From Vandiemenella viatica (taxonomy: Eukaryota; Arthropoda; Insecta; Orthoptera; Morabidae): a stretch of 64,000 nucleotides of DNA. Each line of letters opens with the position of its first letter. Position 1 is the stretch's first letter. The notes beneath the pieces are model-generated. The model searched no databases. It was not told the origin of the DNA and saw only the letters and a program-made list of their open reading frames with translations. Positions 23,242 to 34,020 of the stretch are shown here, in pieces. The stretch lies in contig CM061920.1 of the NCBI GenBank assembly GCA_031002005.1, forward strand, positions 117,914,095 to 117,978,094. Reading direction: 5' to 3'. The position numbers were made by a program, and so were the translations under genes.

Positions 23242-23260
23242 GTCATGTCAACGGTCGCCA

Positions 23261-23973
23261 TGTTAAGGTTCTTTGGGTGGTTTTTTTACTGCATTAATTA
23301 AAAGTCCACCAAAAAACAAGGTTATGTGAAGATGTTCGTTTATTTTGAACAAATCAAAACAAGTCTGCGACATTCACAAGCATAGTTGTTACAATCCAGA
23401 GATGCAATTCTGACTTACTGAATACTTGAATTGAACTTGCATGAATGTCTCTGTAACACTGAATTAATACTTAATGCAAACTAAACTCTCTGTCCAGGCG
23501 ATCTGTTTATATAGAGTCTATCGAAATTACGAGAATTCTTCAAAGGCATCCGCCCGATATTTCTCGATCATTAACAATCACTCAAACAATCAAACATATT
23601 AAAAACAATCGGAATTGATACAAAATTAATTAATAACATTACAAAATGATTAGAAATGGTAATTAGAGATACTTGAATACAAAATTATTTACAGAAATCC
23701 TTTCAAACGGTAGAAAATCGTCCTGTAGACATCGTAAATTACAGTAATACATGGAATTACAAACTTTTAAGATAATTCTCTTGCACCATTCGGTTCTTAA
23801 ACATATTAAATGGTCTTTAAATAATTTTCTTACCTAAAACAAAGTCTATATACACTTATTTACAAGAATTACAAAATAAACATATCAAATCACTTTCAAG
23901 CAAACTTTGGCTCACTACAAATACTTTCATGCAGTATAATGCTATTCAAAATTCAGGTATAAGGGCTGTTACA
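23261..23973 (-). repeat. Array LTR B (713 bp)
   Basis: Same termini as LTR A (TGTAACAGCC ... CTTAACA on the minus strand), with the PBS at 23,239-23,260 and the PPT at 23,974. The TATATAAA box is at about 23,506-23,515. It contains CTTGAATTGAACTTG, absent from LTR A and present in C and D, so B, C and D group together. Confidence 0.9.
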
Positions 23974-24586
23974 ACCCCTCCCCAGGATTCACTTAATTTT
24001 ACACAGATAAAATTGAATCCTTCACGAATCTAAGCAGGTTGAATGTACACATAATGCAGACACGAACAGATTACAATCACTCAACCATAATGACTTTTAC
24101 AATGAACAAATACAATTCTTCATTACATACAACATCTGCACATAGTCCATGACACTGATTTTACAATAATTGTCTTTTCTCAGATCCAATCATGTTATCA
24201 TTTACTGTGTTTACACAACAAACGTCCAATGCCATCACCTTAAGTTACAATTATTTTCACTCCAAATTACACACTTGATGTTTGCTTGTTAATTACAGCA
24301 GTCTATTTACATTTTACAGCTGATAATTTGTCATCACAATGTAGAAAGTCACAACATCATGAAAACATCAAAAGTCTCTACACAAAACTGTCACAAATTG
24401 TACATTGAAATGCTTACATCTGCATCTGAACTTAAGTACTCACACCAAGCTATTACATGCATCAATTGACATACTTATTTACAAAACTAGATATTTACAG
24501 GTATTGACCCCTCCCCAAACCATGCATTTCAATTAATTCTCATAAGTGGGTTTCAGGATTTCCCTGGAAACCCAGAACCATGTAAG

Positions 24587-25669
24587 TTACTTTTTCCTAA
24601 CCTTCCAGTTTTCTTCAACTTTTGTATACACATTTAATATTACATTTCTATTTTCACAAAGCTTCATTATATACATACAGAAAAACAAACTTCCAATCAT
24701 CTCAGACAACAGACTTTGGTACAACCACGCAACAGCTGAGACATACAATGGTTCTGTTTTAGCAAATTGATCGTCACTTAAAAGCAATGCTGTTGACTCA
24801 ACTGGTAATACAAATTTATTATTCTCACTACTACAGTTTAGTCCATCATTACTCCTTAAACTTACCAACTTATCTGAATCAGTTCCTAAAACTGTTTTAA
24901 CATCTGGCTTACTGACTTCATCCACCAAATAATTATTTTTCTCAGCAACTACTACTTCACTATCAGCTTCCACATCAAAGAGAGTACAAAACATAGTGTC
25001 ATCTAAGTCACATTCTGTACAATTTTCTAGATAAGAAACTGGTTCAGATAAATCCTTACTCCCACCCATTTCTTCATTATCATTATCTACACCAAATACA
25101 GAGCTAAATAATGTATCAGCTAGGTCAAAATTAGGACATTTTTCTAACTTAGGGATTGGTACATATGGCTTTTCAACCTCTCTCTCTTCAGAAGACAAAT
25201 ACTTTGACTTACAATTCTCCTCCTCATCTGGGTCTCCTATCCACACCACTGTATCACCTTCATCTTCAAGATATTTGAGAAACTCCTCGATTTCAGCACT
25301 TCTACAAACTTCATTACCACCTATCCTAGCACGCATAGTCCCAACTATGCCATTCTGGACCTTACAAGTTTTCTGATAGCCACACTGTAGTATGCACTAT
25401 AAATTCTGCACCCCTTTTTGTAATTAAGCAGTGACCATTTCGAAATCTTCTACATGAAAATTATTACTTTCGCACACTGATTCTAGTGATAAGGTACTAT
25501 GGTGGTCCCCTTCCCGCTTTATCTTATTATCAGCCTTTACCTCATCAACATCATTAATTACATCTATCATAACCTTATCCTGAAATTCACTTGCTGCTAC
25601 CCCGACCAGACCAATAAATCTTCTCGGGGATTATTCATAAAAAATGGAATTAACACTATAGCAGTTTGG
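24587..25669 (-). pseudogene. Array unit 3 ORF2, N-terminal frameshifts
   Basis: The C-terminal 249 codons (25,336-24,587) are open and nearly identical to unit 4, including the internal LE-C--DL-DT-F repeat and hydrophobic C-terminal segment. The N-terminal part carries an extra T at about 25,370, a missing A near 25,443, and further single-base changes around 25,640-25,670. All are short indels in homopolymer-like runs, so either decay or uncorrected sequencing error is possible. Confidence 0.8.
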
Positions 25670-25719
25670 TACCTGGACCCACCTTCTTGTCCACCACTGC
25701 GGGGCCCATAACAGGGGTG

Positions 25720-27282
25720 GTCTTTAGTTTGCCTGCCCCCATGCTGCCTTTCCCTTTCAGATTGAGGGTTCTGTTCTCTCACTTCCCCATTATCATTCCT
25801 TCTTGCATAATTATTACGATCCCATCCCCTGGATCTACCATCCCTTGACCCATTACCCCTTCTAGGGGGACTCCTGCTGCCCCTCCTATGGTGTTGATGG
25901 TGGTAATGTTGTTCATTGAATGACTCCTGGGCATCCAAGCGTCTCAACAATTCAGAAACTCTATCCACATTTACTACATCCAAAGTGGCAATTAAATTTC
26001 TTGTTTGCTGAGGTAGCCTAGCTCCTATCAAATCAATAAATTCCTCCTCTCCATAAGGATGGTCTAAATACTTACAACGGATCCAACATTTATGAAAAAA
26101 GTCATGTTGAGTTTCCCTACCAGCTTTATAGGGCCTACCAGTCATTAACTCCCTCTTTTCTTGAATCTGCCTGCTCGTCGACCAAAATGTTTCAAAAAGT
26201 TTTCTTTAAACAGCTTGTAGTCAGTCACTTCCCTAGCTTGTCTATCACCCCATGCCCTAGCATAAGATTTTAGATGTTTACCCACAAGTGCAATTTTCTT
26301 ACTGTCGGGTAACAAATTAAAATAGTCTGATCTTTCAAAATTATCTATAAATTCATAGGGTGAAGCCTCCCACTATCATCATAGAATTCAAATTCTTCTT
26401 TTACATCGACACTGAAATTTGGATTACCTGTTACGGGAACCTGACTTAACTGAATCTGTAACCCAGTAACCTTTTTTTCTAACAGATTTACATTACTTTC
26501 TAATCCATGCGCTAACTGTTCCTGCTGCTGCACCAATGTATTAATATTTAACCCCACCTCTTGTCTCAACTCATTGACCCTTTGAGCAGCTTTACTATCA
26601 CTGGCTTGGAAATAAAGCAACATATTCCTGCTTCATCTTATCACAATTTTCACTGACTTCTTTATGAATCAAATTTACACATTCAGTCTTATTCTGTTCA
26701 CAAATTTCTGTAACTTTTTCAAATTTCTCCTGACATTCAGTTACTACCTTCCCCAATTTAGAATCTAAATTGTTAATATCCTCCTTGAATTGAGAGCTAA
26801 AACCCTGAAATTGCTCTGCGATTTTAACATCAAAACATTTAGTCAAATCAGAGAATGTTTTATCATTGCTTTGTTGCAGTTGAGAAAACTTGTCATTGAT
26901 TTCAGCAAATTTTCTGTCATTATCATTCCTTAACTCACTTCTAAATTCAAAAAATTGAGAATTGATCTCAGAAAATTTACCATCAAGATTTAACTCAGTT
27001 TTAAATTCAGAAAATTTGTTGTCAAGATTTAACTCAGTTTTAAATTCAGAAAATTTGTTATCGAATTTACCATTGATTTCTGCAAACTGAGAATTAATTT
27101 CAGAAAATTTGCTATCAAATTTGTCATCAATTTCGGAAAACTTACTGTCAGTATCACTTTTTAACTCATTTCTAAATTCAGAAAACTTACTATCAAGTTT
27201 ACCATCAAGTTTCAGAAAATTTGCATTAAAATTGGTTACAAATGACTCTAGAAAAGCTTGCAGGTTCTTGATTATCAGCCAT
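25720..27282 (-). pseudogene. Array unit 3 gag, multiple frameshifts
   Basis: This is the most broken gag copy. Indels occur near the start (CAAGTTTCAG at about 27,208 and an extra T after the start codon at about 27,269), at about 26,609 (GGAAATAAAG), near 26,355 (ATTCATAGGG, one base short) and at about 26,187. The C-terminal part from MTGRPYKAG through the RS-rich tail is open (26,145-25,597), and a missing C near 25,740 fuses it past the gag stop. At the 26,010 site that breaks units 1 and 2 this copy is in frame (LPQQTRNLIATLDVV), which shows the ancestral reading. Confidence 0.8.
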
Positions 27283-27538
27283 TTTTAGTAATCAGCCAAA
27301 TCAATATAAAAAACAAAATTAAGTAAAATTAAAATCTTTCCAATCTGTCACACTATAACATGCAAAAGAAATCACTTGAATATTCAATGCCGTACTTACA
27401 GTTATTCCTCACTTTTGTATCACATTAAATTTCACTTAGAAGCACTTATTTAACCATTAAACACCACACTGACTTCAAACACTTAACCACACTTTTCACA
27501 ATCCACTGTAGAAGACGATTTTGAGCCCGAAGAAAATC

Positions 27539-27839
27539 CACTCGTCGTCGGAAGATTACAGCCGATTCCCGATGAAAATTCTCCGCCTTAGGCCGTCAAA
27601 TCCGTGTCGTCGCCGGTCGAAATTTCCTCGCAATTTTCTGCGGATTCTTTTAGAAGATAACATCCCACAGATGTTTAAGAACTTCTCCACTCGACGTCGG
27701 AAGATTACAGCCGATTGCCGATGAAAAATCTCCGCCTTAGGCCGTCAAATCCGTGTCGTCGCCAGTCGAAATTTCCTCGCAATTTTCTGCAGATTCTTTT
27801 TAGAAGATAAACATCCCACAGATGTTTAAGAACTTCTCG
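27539..27839 (-). repeat. Array unit 3 leader tandem duplication
   Basis: Same two-copy leader arrangement as unit 2, with copy starts at about 27,539 and 27,687 and a period of about 149 bp. One base differs in homopolymer length (GGATTCTTTTAG). Confidence 0.8.
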
Positions 27840-27857
27840 TCATGTCAACGGTCGCCA

Positions 27858-28570
27858 TGTTAAGGTTCTTTGGGTGGTTTTTTTACTGCATTAATTAAAA
27901 GTCCACCAAAAAACAAGGTTATGTGAAGATGTTCGTTTATTTTGAACAAATCAAAACAAGTCTGCGACATTCACAAGCATAGTTGTTACAATCCAGAGAT
28001 GCAATTACTGACTTACTGAATACTTGAATTGAACTTGCATGAATGTCTCTGTAACTCTGAATTAATGCTTAATGCAAACTAAACTCTCTGTCCAGGCGAT
28101 CTGTTTATATAGAGTCTATCGAAATTACGAGAATTCTTCAAAGGCATCCGCCCGATATTTCTCGATCATTAACAATCACTCAAACAATCAAACATATTAA
28201 AAACAATCGGAATTGATACAAAATTAATTAATAACATTACAAAATGATTAGAAATGGTAATTAGAGATACTTGAATACAAAATTATTTGCAGAAATCCTT
28301 TCAAACGGTAGAAAATCGTCCTGTAGACATCGTAAATTACAGTAATACATGGAATTACAAACTTTTAAGATATTCTCTTGCACCATTCGGTTCTTAAACA
28401 TATTAAATGGTCTTTAAATAATTTTCTTACCTAAAACAAAGTCTATATACACTTATTTACAAGAATTTACAAAATAAACATATCAAATCACTTTCAAGCA
28501 AACTTTGGCTCACTACAAATACTTCATGCAGTATAATGCTATTCAAAATTCAGGTATAAGGGCTGTTACA
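27858..28570 (-). repeat. Array LTR C (713 bp)
   Basis: Same termini and internal landmarks as LTR B: PBS at 27,836-27,857, PPT from 28,571, TATATAAA at about 28,104-28,112. It shares with LTR D the variants GTAACTCTGAATTAATGC, so C and D are the closest pair. Confidence 0.9.
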
Positions 28571-29192
28571 ACCCCTCCCCAGGATTCACTTAATTTTACA
28601 CAGATAAAATTGATTGAATCCTTCACGAATCTAAGCAGGTTGAATGTACACATAATGCAGACACGAACAGATTACAATCACTCAACCATAATGACTTTTA
28701 CAATGAACAAATACAATTCTTCATCACATACAACATCTGCACATAGTCCATGACACTGATTTTGTTTACAATAATTGTCTTTTCTCAGATCCAATCATGT
28801 TATCATTTACTGTGTTTACACAACAAACGTCCAATGCCATCACCTTAAGTTACAATTATTTTCACTCCAAATTACACACTTGATGTTTGCTTGTTAATTA
28901 CAGCAGTCTATTTACATTTTACAGCTGATAATTTGTCATCACAATGTAGAAAGTCACAACATCATGAAAACATCAAAAGTCTCTACACAAAACTGTCACA
29001 AATTGTACATTGAAATGCTTACATCTGCATCTGAACTTAAGTACTCACACCAACTATTTACATGCATCAATTGACATACTTATTTACAAAACTAGATATT
29101 TACAGGCTATTGACCCCTCCCCAAACCATGCATTTCAATTAATTCTCATAAGTGGGTTTCAGGATTTCCCTGGAAACCCAGAACCATGTAAG
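28571..29192 (-). other. Array unit 4: 3' untranslated region with PPT and a second PPT-like tract
   Basis: This corresponds to 19,368-19,984 in unit 2. The PPT adjoins LTR C at 28,571-28,582 and the second tract is at 29,113-29,126. A short insertion (GTTTACA) at about 28,763 is unique to this unit. The homologous stretch in unit 3 is 23,974-24,586. No coding capacity. Confidence 0.65.
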
Positions 29193-30314
29193 TTACTTTT
29201 TCCTAACCTTCCAGTTTTCTTCAACTTTTGTATACACATTTAATATTACATTTCTATTTTCACAAAGCTTCATTATATACATACAGAAAAACAAACTTCC
29301 AATCATCTCAGACAACAGACTTTGGTACAACCACGCAACAGCTGAGACATACAATGGTTCTGTTTTAGCAAATTGATCGTCACTTAAAAGCAATGCTGTT
29401 GACTCAACTGGTAATACAAATTTATTATTCTCACTACTACAGTTTAGTCCATCATTACTCCTTAAACTTACCAACTTATCTGAATCAGTTCCTAAAACTG
29501 TTTTAACATCTGGCTTACTGACTTCATCCACCAAATAATTATTTTTCTCAGCAACTACTACTTCACTATCAGCTTCCACATCAAAGAGAGTACAAAACAT
29601 AGTGTCATCTAAGTCACATTCTGTACAATTTTCTAGATAAGAAACTGGTTCAGATAAATCCTTACTCCCACCCATTTCTTCATTATCATTATCTACACCA
29701 AATACAGAGCTAAATAATGTATCAGCTAGGTCAAAATTAGGACATTTTTCTAACTTAGGGATTGGTACATATGGCTTTTCAACCTCTCTCTCTTCAGAAG
29801 ACAAATACTTTGACTTACAATTCTCCTCCTCATCTGGGTCTCCTATCCACACCACTGTATCACCTTCATCTTCAAGATATTTGAGAAACTCCTCGATTTC
29901 AGCACTTCTACAAACTTCATTACCACCTATCCTAGCACGCATAGTCCCAACTATGCCATTCTGGACCTTACAAGTTTCTGATAGCCACACTGTAGTATGC
30001 ACTATAAATTCTGCACCCCTTTTTGTAATTAAGCAGTGACCATTTCGAAAATCTTCTACATGAAAATTATTACTTTCGCACACTGATTCTAGTGATAAGG
30101 TACTATGGTGGTCCCCTTCCCGCTTTATCTTATTATCAGCCTTTACCTCATCAACATCATTAATTACATCTATCATAACCTTATCCTGAAATTCACTTGC
30201 TGCTACCCCGACCATTACCAATAAATCTTCTCGGGGATTATTCATAAAAATGGAATTAACACTATAGCAGTTGGTACCTGGACCCGCCTTCTTGTCCACC
30301 ACTGCGGGGCCCAT
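29193..30314 (-). CDS. Array unit 4 ORF2, unknown acidic protein, 373 aa
   Basis: This is the second intact copy of ORF2, the same length as in unit 2. It differs by scattered substitutions (for example KKAGPG for KKVGPG, LLVMVGV for LLEEVGV, TMRARIG for TMCARIG, SLRSNDG for SLSSNDG). The internal LE-C--DL-DT-F repeat and the hydrophobic stretch near the C terminus are unchanged. The start lies twelve bases past the gag stop at 30,329, so translation would need reinitiation, a subgenomic transcript or a recoding event. The function is unknown. Confidence 0.8.
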   Translation of the reverse strand: MGPAVVDKKAGPGTNCYSVNSIFMNNPREDLLVMVGVAASEFQDKVMIDVINDVDEVKADNKIKREGDHHSTLSLESVCESNNFHVEDFRNGHCLITKRGAEFIVHTTVWLSETCKVQNGIVGTMRARIGGNEVCRSAEIEEFLKYLEDEGDTVVWIGDPDEEENCKSKYLSSEEREVEKPYVPIPKLEKCPNFDLADTLFSSVFGVDNDNEEMGGSKDLSEPVSYLENCTECDLDDTMFCTLFDVEADSEVVVAEKNNYLVDEVSKPDVKTVLGTDSDKLVSLRSNDGLNCSSENNKFVLPVESTALLLSDDQFAKTEPLYVSAVAWLYQSLLSEMIGSLFFCMYIMKLCENRNVILNVYTKVEENWKVRKK

Positions 30315-30328
30315 AACAGGGGTGGTCT

Positions 30329-31889
30329 TTAGTTTGCCTGCCCCCCATGCTGCCTTTCCCTTTCAGATTGAGGGTTCTGTTCTCTCACTTCCCCATTATC
30401 ATTCCTTCTTGCATAATTATTACGATCCCATCCCCTGGATCTACCATCCCTTGACCCATTACCCCTTCTAGGGGGACTCCTGCTGCCCCTCCTATGGTGT
30501 TGATGGTGGTAATGTTGTTCATTGAATGACTCCTGGGCATCCAAGCGTCTCAACAATTCAGAAACTCTATCCACATTTACTATATCCAAAGTGGCAATTA
30601 AATTTCTTGTTTTCTGAGGTAGCCTAGCTCCTATCAAATCAATGAATTCCTCCTCTTCATAAGGATGGTCTAAATACTTACAACGGATCCAACATTTATG
30701 AAAAAAGTCATGTTGAGTTTCCCTACCAGCTTTATAGTGCCTACCAGTCATTAACTCCCTTCTTTTCTTGAATCTGCCTGCTCGTCGACCAAAAATGTTT
30801 CAAAAAGTTTTCTTTAAACAGCTTGTAGTCAGTCACTTCCCTAGCTTGTCTATCACCCCATGCCCTAGCATAAGATTTTAGATGTTTACCCACAAGTGCA
30901 ATTTTCTTACTGTCGGGTAACAAATTAAAATAGTCTGATCTTTCAAAATTATCTATAAATTCAATAGGGTGAAGCCTCCCACTATCATCATAGAATTCAA
31001 ATTCTTCTTTTACATCGACACTGAAATTTGGATTACCTGTTACGGGAACCTGACTTAACTGAATCTGTAACCCAGTAACCTTTTTTTCTAACAGATTTAC
31101 ATTACTTTCTAATCCATGCGCTAACTGTTCCTGCTGCTGCACCAATGTATTAATATTTAACCCCACCTCTTGTCTCAACTCATTGACCCTTTGAGCAGCT
31201 TTACTATCACTGGCTTGGAATAAAGCAACATATTCCTGCTTCATCTTATCACAATTTTCACTGACTTCTTTATGAATCAAATTTACACATTCAGTCTTAT
31301 TCTGTTCACAAATTTCTGTAACTTTTTCAAATTTCTCCTGACATTCAGTTACTACCTTCCCCAATTTAGAATCTAAATTGTTAATATCCTCCTTGAATTG
31401 AGAGCTAAAACCCTGAAATTGCTCTGCGATTTTAACATCAAAACATTTAGTCAAATCAGAGAATGTTTTATCATTGCTTTGTTGCAGTTGAGAAAACTTG
31501 TCATTGATTTCAGCAAATTTTCTGTCATTATCATTCCTTAACTCACTTCTAAATTCAAAAAATTGAGAATTGATCTCAGAAAATTTACCATCAAGATTTA
31601 ACTCAGTTTTAAATTCAGAAAATTTGTTGTCAAGATTTAACTCAGTTTTAAATTCAGAAAATTTGTTATCGAATTTACCATTGATTTCTGCAAACTGAGA
31701 ATTAATTTCAGAAAATTTGCTATCAAATTTGTCATCAATTTCGGAAAACTTACTGTCAGTATCACTTTTTAACTCATTTCTAAATTCAGAAAACTTACTA
31801 TCAAGTTTACCATCAAGTTCAGAAAATTTTGCATTAAAATTGGTTACAAATGACTCTAGAAAAGCTTGCAGGTTCTGATTATCAGCCAT
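30329..31889 (-). pseudogene. Array unit 4 gag, single frameshift at about 30,760
   Basis: The N-terminal 376 codons (31,889 down to about 30,760) are open. One extra T in the CCCTTCTTTTC stretch shifts the frame to a stop at 30,741. The remaining 140 codons (30,751-30,329) are open in the correct frame, through LPQKTRNLIATLD and the RS-rich basic tail to the stop. With one indel this is the least damaged gag in the array, together with unit 1. Full domain order: KFSE coiled coil, second helical region, gag core, basic tail. Confidence 0.85.
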
Positions 31890-32146
31890 TTTTAGTAATC
31901 AGCCAAATCAATATAAAAAACAAAATTAAGTAAAATTAAAATCTTTCCAATCTGTCACACTATAACATGCAAAAGAAATCACTTGAATATTCAATGCCGT
32001 ACTTACAGTTATTCCTCACTTTTGTATCACATTAAATTTCACTTAGAAGCACTTATTTAACCATTAAACACCACACTGACTTCAAACACTTAACCACACT
32101 TTTCACAATCCACTGTAGGAAGACGATTTTGAGCCCGAAGAAAATC

Positions 32147-32447
32147 CACTCGTCGTCGGAAGATTACAGCCGATTCCCGATGAAAATTCTCCGCCTTAGG
32201 CCGTCAAATCCGTGTCGTCGCCGGTCGAAATTTCCTCGCAATTTTCTGCGGATTCTTTTTAGAAGATAACATCCCACAGATGTTTAAGAACTTCTCCACT
32301 CGACGTCGGAAGATTACAGCCGATTGCCGATGAAAAATCTCCGCCTTAGGCCGTCAAATCCGTGTCGTCGCCAGTCGAAATTTCCTCGCAATTTTCTGCA
32401 GATTCTTTTTAGAAGATAAACATCCCACAGATGTTTAAGAACTTCTC
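32147..32447 (-). repeat. Array unit 4 leader tandem duplication
   Basis: Two copies at 32,147 and 32,297 (150-bp period), as in unit 2. This leader belongs to the outermost unit, adjacent to the array's 5' LTR. Confidence 0.85.
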
Positions 32448-32466
32448 GTCATGTCAACGGTCGCCA

Positions 32467-33179
32467 TGTTAAGGTTCTTTGGGTGGTTTTTTTTACTGCA
32501 TTAATTAAAAGTCCACCAAAAAACAAGGTTATGTGAAGATGTTCGTTTATTTTGAACAAATCAAAACAAGTCTGCGACATTCACAAGCATAGTTGTTACA
32601 ATCCAGAGATGCAATTCTGACTTACTGAATACTTGAATTGAACTTGCATGAATGTCTCTGTAACTCTGAATTAATGCTTAATGCAAACTAAACTCTCTGT
32701 CCAGGCGATCTGTTTATATAGAGTCTATCGAAATTACGAGAATTCTTCAAAGGCATCCGCCCGATATTTCTCGATCATTAACAATCACTCAAACAATCAA
32801 ACATATTAAAAACAATCGGAATTGATACAAAATTAATTAATAACATTACAAAATGATTAGAAATGGTAATTAGAGATACTTGAATACAAAATTATTTACA
32901 GAAATCCTTTCAAACGGTAGAAAATCGTCCTGTAGACATCGTAAATTACAGTAATACATGGAATTACAAACTTTTAAGATATTCTCTTGCACCATTCGGT
33001 TCTTAAACATATTAAATGGTCTTTAAATAATTTTCTTACCTAAAACAAAGTCTATATACACTTATTTACAAGAATTTACAAAATAAACATATCAAATCAC
33101 TTTCAAGCAAACTTTGGCTCACTACAAATACTTCATGCAGTATAATGCTATTCAAAATTCAGGTATAAGGGCTGTTACA
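32467..33179 (-). repeat. Array LTR D, outermost 5' LTR (713 bp)
   Basis: This is a complete LTR ending exactly at 33,179 with TGTTACA (plus strand). Beyond it the sequence changes from PPT to an unrelated gag gene. TATATAAA is at about 32,713-32,721. As the 5'-most LTR in the minus orientation it would be the promoter for the outermost unit. The expected target duplication cannot be checked because the other end of the array is in the gap. Confidence 0.9.
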
Positions 33180-33984
33180 ACTTGGTGCCCCTGCCGGAAC
33201 GGGCCGGTTCGATGTCCTTCTGAGGAAGCGGTCCCCGGTTGTGGTGTCGGGAGGAGCGCGACTGGGAGCTCTGGATGGCGGCGACGTCCTGTGTGTCTTC
33301 TACGTCGGTTCGGATTGCGGCCACATCCGCCCAGGACTCCAGGCGGCGATCTGCGGCCGTAGATATTTCGAATTTGTAGGCAAGTTCGATGACCTGCTCC
33401 AGGGATGGGTCCTCTAACTTGAGGGCGTCATGCCGGAGTGCGGCATCTGGTGCAGCCTGTATGATGTGATCACGCACCATGTCGTCGGCGTAGGATTCGT
33501 GGGAACAACGAGTTTGAAACTTACATTTTCTGCTAAGGCCTTGGAGTTCGGCCGCCCACTGGCGATACGTCTGATCGGGCTTCTTCCGGCATTGATAGAA
33601 TTCGACGCGGGCCGCGACGACATGGTACCGGCGTCTGTAGTATGCATTCAGTGTCGTACAGATGGTCGTGAAGGTGAGGGTGTCGGGGTCTTGTGGCTGA
33701 AGTTTGGTGAGCAAGACATACATCTTCGATTGGTTCCAGGAAAGGAAATATGCACGTTGGTCTTCTTCTTTGGTTATGTGGTGAATTGCGAAGTGTTGTC
33801 TTATGCGCTTCTCGTAGGTCTCCCATTCCTCGACGTCGTCGTTGAATGCTGGGAACGGAGGCGGGGCCGTGGGTTGGCGGAGATTCCTGACTTCCGCAAT
33901 CAGTTGTCTCTGAGATTCGAAGAACTGATGTAGAAGTCCTTGGAGGAACTGTTGCCATTCCGTAGGTGCTGCTGGCGTAGCCAT
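33180..33984 (-). pseudogene. Ty3/Gypsy-like gag, cut by the array LTR
   Basis: The frame starts at ATG 33,984 (MATPAAPTEWQQFLQG) in good context and runs about 268 residues. Sequence such as FNDDVEEWETYEKRIRQHF, YRQWAAELQGLSRKC and DMVRDHIIQA is typical of gags of Ty3/Gypsy elements of the K02A2.6-like type. It has no similarity to the KFSE gag of the array. It ends RGTKL, and the stop codon TAA is supplied by the first bases (TGTAACA) of the abutting array LTR. The expected zinc knuckle and pol are missing. This is the 5' end of a different retrotransposon that has been interrupted or recombined at 33,179/33,180. Confidence 0.8.
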
Positions 33985-33998
33985 GATGGTCGAGAGTT

Positions 33999-34019
33999 CT
34001 TATCCCAACCTTGTCGCCA
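33999..34019 (-). promoter_or_regulatory. Primer-binding site of second LTR element
   Basis: On the minus strand TGGCGACAAGGTTGGGA lies one base (G) downstream of the LTR end TCCACTTCA. The TGGCGAC core is the same as in the array PBS, but the following bases differ. The primer tRNA is not assigned. Confidence 0.7.
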
Positions 34020-34020
34020 C

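Larger units (their letters stand above)
15701..33179 (-). mobile_element. Tandem shared-LTR array of a gag+ORF2 LTR retrotransposon
   Basis: Four LTRs start at 18,662, 23,261, 27,858 and 32,467 (period 4,597-4,609 bp), separated by three complete internal regions of about 3.89 kb; a fourth is cut by the gap. All read on the minus strand in the order LTR, PBS beginning TGGCGACCGTTGAC, duplicated leader, gag, ORF2, 3' UTR, PPT (CCTGGGGAGGGGT), next LTR. Single LTRs are shared between adjacent units, as expected from unequal recombination between LTRs rather than separate insertions. No protease, reverse transcriptase, RNase H or integrase motif occurs in any unit, so the element is non-autonomous. 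The units are closely similar but differ by indels and substitutions, so they are not simple assembly duplicates. The right boundary is exact at 33,179. Confidence 0.9.

Noticed and set aside
33430..33933. 167-codon plus frame and 178-codon shifted minus frame in the 33-kb gag
   Set aside because: Shadows of the Ty3/Gypsy-like gag in a GC-richer gene.
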